The notes beneath the pieces are model-generated. The model was not told where the DNA came from, did no database searches, and saw only the letters and a program-made list of their open reading frames with translations. The position numbers and the translations under genes were made by a program. This document shows, in pieces, positions 58,950 through 64,000 of a stretch of 64,000 bases of DNA. Origin of the DNA: an uncultured bacterium. Its GTDB lineage: Bacteria; Bacillota; Clostridia; Lachnospirales; Lachnospiraceae. The stretch lies in contig CAJMQQ010000006.1 of NCBI GenBank assembly GCA_905215625.1, positions 7,614 to 71,613 on the forward strand, in the 5' to 3' direction. Positions within the stretch are counted from its first letter, which is position 1. The number at the start of each line of letters is the position of its first letter.

Positions 58950-60227
58950 TCAGCATTGAGGCGGTTGGGAAGATACGCAGTAAACATTTACTGTTTTTCC
59001 GCTTCGGCTGTTAAAAAATACCCGGTCTCCTGTATGGCTGTAAATGGGATGGGGATGGGCATCCTGTCCCAACCAGTCGCTGTCATGCCTGCACAATGGA
59101 ATCCAGTCCAGAGTCCCCTTTTCCCAGTCCGGCAGAACTTTGCAGATGTATTCTGCATCCTTTTTATGCGGATCCGGGCCGTTGTCCGTACTGTTTTCCC
59201 TGACTTTCTTTACCTCCCAAGGATACTTAAAGTAGCCGTCGCAGACCAGATTTCCCAAATGATCCATAGTAAAATGCCCGTAGGCGTCGTAATCATCTGG
59301 AAGGGCGATTTCCCAGTACCGGCCGCTTTCCATATCGTATCTGCCTACCATGGCAGGGCCGTCCTGATAGCCGCCATGATAAATGATGGTTTTTCCATCA
59401 TCACTCCACATTTCATGGCATACCCAGTCTTTGGCTTTTCTTACATATCCTCTGGGATTTCCCAGGGTATCCGAACCTTCTGTGCGGATACGGATGATTT
59501 CATCTGTTTCATGGTCATACAGCCAGATTCTGCGGATTCCGCAGGAAAAGCTTGGCCATTCGTGATTATACATAATTTGTTCCGGATTTACCGGATTAAA
59601 TTGTACATGGGTAATCCAGCATTTTGGAATCTTTTTTTCAAACAGCAGTCTGCCGGTCTCTGTATCATAGACGCAAAGATAGCTGCTTAAATTTTCTTCC
59701 TGTACCCTGCCGTCAATGTTATATACCGGACGTTTGTCCAATCCGCTTCCTTCTGTTTCCGGATCAAAATCCAGGCATCTGCCATCGGTCATAGGCACAC
59801 AGAGACGCCTGCCATCTGCGCTGACATGAGTAAAGGCTGTCATACGGCCGTCTGGCACACAATTTAATATCTGGATATTTCCATCTAAATCCACTTTTCG
59901 GATCGTATCGTCCTGGATGTAATAGATTACATTTCTTTCGCAGTCCAGGCATACGCTTGCCTTTCCCAGACCCTGGTTAAAGGTTCCGTCAAAATAAACA
60001 TAGCTTTTCAGCGTTCCTTTTTGATTGTCTGTCAGAATCTTCTCTTCTCCTGTAGAAAGGTCTTTTACCACAACATTTGGAGAGCCGTTCCGGTCACTGA
60101 GCAGATAAATTCTTCTGTCGTCTCTGCTGAGAGAGGAACAGGTAAAATATAAAAGCTGGGTATCATAGGTATCCCGGTCAGCGCATCCGCTAATCAGCAT
60201 CTGACCGTTTACTGCTGTTTTTTCCAT
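58950..60227 (-). CDS. Oligogalacturonate lyase family protein (PL22)
   Basis: PL22 enzymes cleave short oligogalacturonides in the cytoplasm. The 425-residue beta-propeller protein begins MEKTAVNGQMLISGCADRDTYDTQLLYFT and shows repeated SRDDRRIYLLSDRNG/HVSADGRRLCVPM blades. The conserved metal and catalytic region is YNHEWPSFSCGIRRIW, with CHEMWSDDGKTIIYHGGYQ and a final HPIYSHTGDRVFFNS. No signal peptide. ATG 60227 is used (GGAGAAAAAT before it), two bases after the esterase stop. The family is clear; exact product specificity is not. Confidence 0.82.
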   Translation of the reverse strand: MEKTAVNGQMLISGCADRDTYDTQLLYFTCSSLSRDDRRIYLLSDRNGSPNVVVKDLSTGEEKILTDNQKGTLKSYVYFDGTFNQGLGKASVCLDCERNVIYYIQDDTIRKVDLDGNIQILNCVPDGRMTAFTHVSADGRRLCVPMTDGRCLDFDPETEGSGLDKRPVYNIDGRVQEENLSSYLCVYDTETGRLLFEKKIPKCWITHVQFNPVNPEQIMYNHEWPSFSCGIRRIWLYDHETDEIIRIRTEGSDTLGNPRGYVRKAKDWVCHEMWSDDGKTIIYHGGYQDGPAMVGRYDMESGRYWEIALPDDYDAYGHFTMDHLGNLVCDGYFKYPWEVKKVRENSTDNGPDPHKKDAEYICKVLPDWEKGTLDWIPLCRHDSDWLGQDAHPHPIYSHTGDRVFFNSRSGKTVNVYCVSSQPPQC

Positions 60228-60228
60228 T

Positions 60229-61005
60229 TTATTTTTCTCCTTCTTCCATCCATTCCAGACACAAATCCAGCCAATGGGCAATGTGGGCGTCTGGGTGCAG
60301 GTTTTCCTCTTCTGATTCTACCTTGGCCGTGGCCAGGCTCATTCCATGAAGTCCTCTATGGAACATATGGTATTCGCACCGCACGCCGTCCATAGTCAGC
60401 TTTTGGGCAAACAGAAGGGAATTGGCTGCAGGAACTTTCTCATCGGTCTGGGTATTCCATAAAAATACCGGCGCTGTTTTTGACAAATCTCTCTCTTCCA
60501 GAGAAAACAATGCCTTAAGTTTTTCATCTTCTCCCGTCAAACGGCGGACGGAGCCTGGATGTCCATACTGCCTCATAGAAATTACCGGATAACCTAAAAT
60601 CAGTCCGTCCGGACGGTTAAGCGCCTGCTCTTCCTTTGTAAAAACAGAGTCTTCATTCCAAAGAACTCCCAGGCTGGCAGCCAGATGTCCTCCTGCAGAA
60701 AAACCGGCCAGCCAGATTTTATGGCACTGTTCTTTCCAGTATGGATCCTTCCGAAGCCAGCGGACGCACCAGGCCAGCTCTTTTAACGGCCCAGTTCCAT
60801 GAACCGGCTTTTCCAGACAGTAATTTAGCACTGCTGCCTGATATCCGTTTTCAAGAAAGGCCTCTGCTACCGGTTTTCCTTCCCTGGGAGACAAAAAACT
60901 ATATCCGCCTCCAGGACAGATAAGTACCAGTTCCTTTTTTGCACCTTCCTGCTCCGGATAAAGGTCCAGAGTTCCCCCATAGGGGGTTTGAATCGTTTTT
61001 ATCAT
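60229..61005 (-). CDS. Alpha/beta hydrolase (carbohydrate esterase type)
   Basis: The 258-residue cytoplasmic protein has the alpha/beta hydrolase core with an oxyanion segment (LICPGGGYSFLSPRE) and nucleophile elbow AGFSAGGH, followed by the acid and His near GLHGMSLA. It resembles BD-FAE/XynB-type acetyl esterases that remove acetyl groups from imported oligosaccharides. ATG 61005 with GGAGG before it is chosen over an upstream extension. Adjacent to the PL22 gene, it may de-acetylate pectin fragments (inference). Confidence 0.85.
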   Translation of the reverse strand: MIKTIQTPYGGTLDLYPEQEGAKKELVLICPGGGYSFLSPREGKPVAEAFLENGYQAAVLNYCLEKPVHGTGPLKELAWCVRWLRKDPYWKEQCHKIWLAGFSAGGHLAASLGVLWNEDSVFTKEEQALNRPDGLILGYPVISMRQYGHPGSVRRLTGEDEKLKALFSLEERDLSKTAPVFLWNTQTDEKVPAANSLLFAQKLTMDGVRCEYHMFHRGLHGMSLATAKVESEEENLHPDAHIAHWLDLCLEWMEEGEK

Positions 61006-61036
61006 GTTTTTTCCTCCGCTGAGAAAACTAGCAACA

Positions 61037-61065
61037 AAAGGGGTGCGTAAAAACAGCACCCCTTT
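61037..61065 (-). terminator. Hairpin between dctM and the esterase gene
   Basis: AAAGGGGTGC and GCACCCCTTT form a 10-bp stem, ending in TTTTG on the minus strand. It may terminate the TRAP transcript or lower downstream expression. Confidence 0.75.
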
Positions 61066-61085
61066 CTCTCTTCTTTCACATATAT

Positions 61086-62375
61086 TTAGCCAAACATAGA
61101 TGGCACAAACAAGCTAATTGCCGGAACAAAGGTAACCAGCAGCAATGTGATAATCATGCAAATGTAGAATGGCAGAGTTGCCTTTACTACCTTTTCCATT
61201 GGAATCTTTGCCACCGCAGATCCGATAAAGAGTACGGAACCTACCGGAGGTGTCAGAAGTCCAATACCACAGTTTAAGATTACAATAATACCAAACTGAA
61301 TCGGGTCAATACCAATGGATTCTGCAATTGGAAGCAAAATAGGGGTTGCAATCAGGATAATCGGAGACATATCCATGATACAGCCTAATGCCAGCAGAAT
61401 TGCGTTCAGTAAAAGAGCAATCAGAATCGGGTTATCTGTCAGACCAATAATTGCCTTTGCTGCCATATCCGGCACATGAAGACGGGTCAGGCAGAAACCA
61501 AAAATACTGGAAGTTGCAATCAGGATTAAAACAATTGATAAGGTATCTATACAATCGCCTAATACTCTCCAGACACCTTTCCAGTCCAGACCTTTGTAAA
61601 TAAATACGCTGACTAATAAACTGTAAATAACAGCAATTGCAGCAGATTCCGTTGCAGTAAATACACCGCATACAACGCCTACTACAACAATCAGAATAGC
61701 TGCCAGCGCCCAGAAAGAAATGCTCAGCTGCTTTAATAAATTCTTAACGCTGAATTTCTCACCCTTTGGATAATTTCTCTTTACAGAAATAATGTAAGAT
61801 CCAATCATCAGGGAAAGCGCCAGTACCGCGCCTGGTACATAACCTGCCAGGAATAAACTTCCTACGGAAATGCCGCCGGCTGTAGTTGCATAAATAACCA
61901 TGTTATGGCTTGGCGGAACCAGAAGGCCCTCACAGGAAGAGGTAATAGTAACCGCTGTAGAAAAGTCGTCGTCATATCCCTGGTCTACCATCATAGGAAT
62001 CAGAAGAGATCCCAGGGAAGCAGTATCTGCTGCAGCAGATCCGGAAATACCGCCAAAGAAATAAGAAGCAACGATGTTTACCATTGCCATACCGCCGCGC
62101 ATCCAGCCTACACAGGCATTTGCCAAAGCGATCAGCTTTTCAGAAATACCTCCGCTGCCCATCAAGCATCCCATTGTAATGAAGAATGGCACTGCCATTA
62201 AGCTGAAAGAATTAATACCTTTTACCATCTGCTGGCAAATTGTCGTCAGAGGAAGACCCTGGGCCAACAGGCATAAAATAGAAGAAAGGGCAACTGCGTA
62301 TGCAATTGGGAAACGCAGGAAGATCATAACAAAGAAGCTTCCTAACAAAATCAAAATTGCCATGCTCTCGCTCAT
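61086..62375 (-). CDS. TRAP transporter large permease DctM
   Basis: DctM is the ion-coupled channel subunit. The 429-residue protein has about eleven to twelve hydrophobic helices with family phrases VPFFITMGCLMGSGGISEKLI, FFGGISGSAAADTASLGSLL, PPSHNMVIYATTAGGISVGSLFLAGYVPG and CGIGLLTPPVGSVLFIG. Its ATG overlaps the dctQ stop (TAATG), so both are coupled. It forms one system with the partial DctP upstream. Confidence 0.95.
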   Translation of the reverse strand: MSESMAILILLGSFFVMIFLRFPIAYAVALSSILCLLAQGLPLTTICQQMVKGINSFSLMAVPFFITMGCLMGSGGISEKLIALANACVGWMRGGMAMVNIVASYFFGGISGSAAADTASLGSLLIPMMVDQGYDDDFSTAVTITSSCEGLLVPPSHNMVIYATTAGGISVGSLFLAGYVPGAVLALSLMIGSYIISVKRNYPKGEKFSVKNLLKQLSISFWALAAILIVVVGVVCGVFTATESAAIAVIYSLLVSVFIYKGLDWKGVWRVLGDCIDTLSIVLILIATSSIFGFCLTRLHVPDMAAKAIIGLTDNPILIALLLNAILLALGCIMDMSPIILIATPILLPIAESIGIDPIQFGIIVILNCGIGLLTPPVGSVLFIGSAVAKIPMEKVVKATLPFYICMIITLLLVTFVPAISLFVPSMFG

Positions 62376-62896
62376 TACTTGTCCTCCTTTAAGATTAAAC
62401 TTTTCACGTGGTTGTAAAGAGACTCTATCTCAAATACTAACATTGCCACGCCAGCTAACGGAACTGGGAAATACATCCAGAACTTAGAAAGCCACGGAAT
62501 ACTTGTATAGAAGCCTTTTGCACCAAGACCAGTCGCATAGTTCCAGCCTACTACAATCATAACCAAAGACAGGGCCAATACTGCTAAGTCTGCTAAAATA
62601 TCCAGGCTTAAAACCAGCTTTTTCGGCAGGTATCTGTCAAACGCCGTCATACGGATATGAGCGCCTCTTCTGATTGCAAGAGCGGCTGAAAGAACTGCCA
62701 TATAGGACATAAATGTTAATACCACTTCTTCACTCCAGGATGGATCCGGAATAAATGGAATATAACGGCCAGCAACTGCCACACTGGTAATGACAATATC
62801 CAGAATCAGAAGAATTTTACAAATAAATAGTACCAATTTGTACGTCAAATCATATGCTGGCTTTATTTTATCAATTTTTTCAAAAATTGTCGGCAT
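62375..62896 (-). CDS. TRAP transporter small permease DctQ
   Basis: DctQ is the small four-helix subunit of the TRAP permease. The 173-residue protein begins MPTIFEKIDKIKPAY and has four hydrophobic segments with SWSEEVVLTFMSYMAVLSAALAIRRGAHIRM, the conserved loop of the family. ATG 62896, with GAAAGGGG before it, is used instead of an upstream ATG. It overlaps dctM by one base and follows the DctP gene by 65 bases. Confidence 0.93.
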   Translation of the reverse strand: MPTIFEKIDKIKPAYDLTYKLVLFICKILLILDIVITSVAVAGRYIPFIPDPSWSEEVVLTFMSYMAVLSAALAIRRGAHIRMTAFDRYLPKKLVLSLDILADLAVLALSLVMIVVGWNYATGLGAKGFYTSIPWLSKFWMYFPVPLAGVAMLVFEIESLYNHVKSLILKEDK

Positions 62897-62961
62897 ACCG
62901 TTTCCCCTTTCAAAAAACGGGTACAGAAACTTCTTTTTCTGTACCCGCATCCAACCATCTC

Positions 62962-64000
62962 TTATTTGTCGCAATCAAGAATCTGCTGATACAGATCTTC
63001 CTGGCCCTTAATAGCATTTGCAACAACATCCTTCACAGCATCCTGCCATGGAGTCTTGTCCTCAACTTCTACTACGGTAACACCAGAAGTCTTTAACTCT
63101 TCCAGAACTTTCTTCTCTTCGCTCTCAGACAGTTCTGCGTTGAAATCTGCTGCATACTTAGCAGCTTCTACTACGCAAGCCTGCTGTGCTTCGGTCAGTT
63201 TGTTCCATGCATCTTCTGTAATTACAATCTCAATCAGACCTAACTGATGGCCGTCCAGAATCAGGTTTGGAGCAACCTCTGGGAATGCGTTGGACTTATA
63301 GTTTGCGATTGGCTGTTCTGCACCGTCTACAACTCCGGTCTGCAGTGCGGAATATAATTCTGTAAATGCGATTACCGTTGCGCTTGCGCCAAAGCTCTCT
63401 ACAGTACCTACCATTACAGGGTCAGAAGAAACACGAAGTTTCAGTCCCTTTAAGTCTTCCAGACTTGCTACTGGATCAGCAGTAAAGAAGTGACGGAAAC
63501 CTTCTTCGCCGTAGGTTAAGCCCTTAATGCCAAGGCCTAAATCCTCAGTCTCAGATAAGAACTGGGTTGCTACATCGCTCTTTGCGAAGTTCCAGAAATG
63601 CTCACGGCTAGAGAAAATATATGGAAGGGCAAGTAATCCTGCCTTTGTTGCGCCATAGTTGGTTAAAGAAGATACGGACAGACGCGCCATATCAACAGTG
63701 CCGCTGTGTCCTACCATTGCGTCCAGGATGTCTCCCTCTGCACCTAAAACGCCGCTGGCCTGAAGGTCTACTTTGATGGAACCGCCGGAAAGCTCTTCTA
63801 CTTTCTCTTTGAATGCGGTGTCAGTCTGTCCAACGATTGTATCCAGTGGGTTTACCTCTGCATATACTAAAGTTACCTCTGGATCGCCGGAAGCATCCGG
63901 TACATTGGCAGCTTCCTTCTCTGCTTCTGTTTCCTTTGCAGCCTCAGTGTCCTTTTCTGCTTCTGTTTCAGCAGCTGTAGTCTCAGCCGGAGCCTCGGTT
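62962..64000 (-). CDS. TRAP transporter substrate-binding protein DctP (cut by window edge)
   Basis: The frame is open to the right edge, giving 346 residues without the N-terminus. The visible part begins in a Thr/Glu/Ala linker typical of lipoproteins, then the DctP fold: VTLVYAEVNPLDTIVGQTDTAFKEKVEEL, AMVGHSGTVDMARLSV, RVSSDPVMVGTVESFGA and YSALQTGVVDGAEQP with its conserved Asn region. The signal and lipobox must lie beyond base 64000. It heads the dctP-dctQ-dctM unit. Position next to a PL22 lyase suggests galacturonate or oligogalacturonides as substrate. Confidence 0.93.
   Translation of the reverse strand, partial: TEAPAETTAAETEAEKDTEAAKETEAEKEAANVPDASGDPEVTLVYAEVNPLDTIVGQTDTAFKEKVEELSGGSIKVDLQASGVLGAEGDILDAMVGHSGTVDMARLSVSSLTNYGATKAGLLALPYIFSSREHFWNFAKSDVATQFLSETEDLGLGIKGLTYGEEGFRHFFTADPVASLEDLKGLKLRVSSDPVMVGTVESFGASATVIAFTELYSALQTGVVDGAEQPIANYKSNAFPEVAPNLILDGHQLGLIEIVITEDAWNKLTEAQQACVVEAAKYAADFNAELSESEEKKVLEELKTSGVTVVEVEDKTPWQDAVKDVVANAIKGQEDLYQQILDCDK

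Overview
The window reads as chromosomal DNA of an anaerobic, endospore-forming Firmicute of the class Clostridia, most likely the family Lachnospiraceae. This is inferred from spoVAD/spoVAE with a forespore-type promoter, a CpsB/C/D-type exopolysaccharide operon, a Rex regulator, a Crh-like HPr with HprK, a DUF6145 gene, lysine and cobalamin riboswitches, and strong Shine-Dalgarno sites. No rRNA, tRNA, CRISPR array, prophage or intact insertion sequence was seen. About 85-90% of the DNA is coding and most genes lie on the minus strand.

Layout. 1-6.5 kb: the start of an exopolysaccharide cluster. On the minus strand it runs CpsB-type PHP phosphatase, CpsC/Wzz, CpsD/BY-kinase, LytR-CpsA-Psr ligase, a secreted protein, a priming sugar-1-phosphate transferase and a cut acyltransferase. 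6.5-16 kb: GH25 muramidase, YebC, a lipoprotein, a MATE transporter behind a cobalamin-type riboswitch, a CorC/CNNM-type protein, then nnrED-alr-mazF. 16-24.6 kb: rex and an ABC-F gene diverge; purB-purA; dapA-dapB behind a lysine riboswitch. 24.6-33.3 kb: a CE8 pectinesterase-like protein, cobalamin adenosyltransferase, a double-OB SSB-like protein, TypA, an IMPACT protein, a class A PBP and a remnant of an Rpn-type nuclease gene. 33.4-35.5 kb: spoVAD-spoVAE, a 58-codon membrane peptide gene and an ArsC/Spx-like protein. 35.5-52.4 kb: housekeeping genes greA-lysS, dusB, pfkA, dnaE, and the regulatory block hprK-murB-rapZ-whiA-crh with uvrC. 52.5-57 kb: a DUF1846 protein, nitroreductase, FtsH. 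57-64 kb: a pectin/oligogalacturonide locus with a TRAP transporter (DctP-DctQ-DctM), an esterase, a PL22 oligogalacturonate lyase and a second DctP.

How parts fit together. The PHP phosphatase, CpsC and CpsD form the usual tyrosine-phosphorylation control of polysaccharide export. HprK and the Crh-like protein, which has Glu instead of His at position 15 but keeps Ser46, imply a regulatory HPr arm for carbon control next to pfkA. The cobalamin riboswitch and the adenosyltransferase both concern B12. The TRAP transporter, PL22 lyase, esterase and the separate CE8 esterase suggest intracellular breakdown of imported pectin oligomers.

The least explained sequence is a pair of intergenic elements, at 57091-57366 and 37585-37733. 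Both have outer inverted arms enclosing further perfect stems. The first supplies the stop codon of a DctP gene, and its two inner arms carry apexes that are inverted copies of one another. These are the best candidates for something undescribed.
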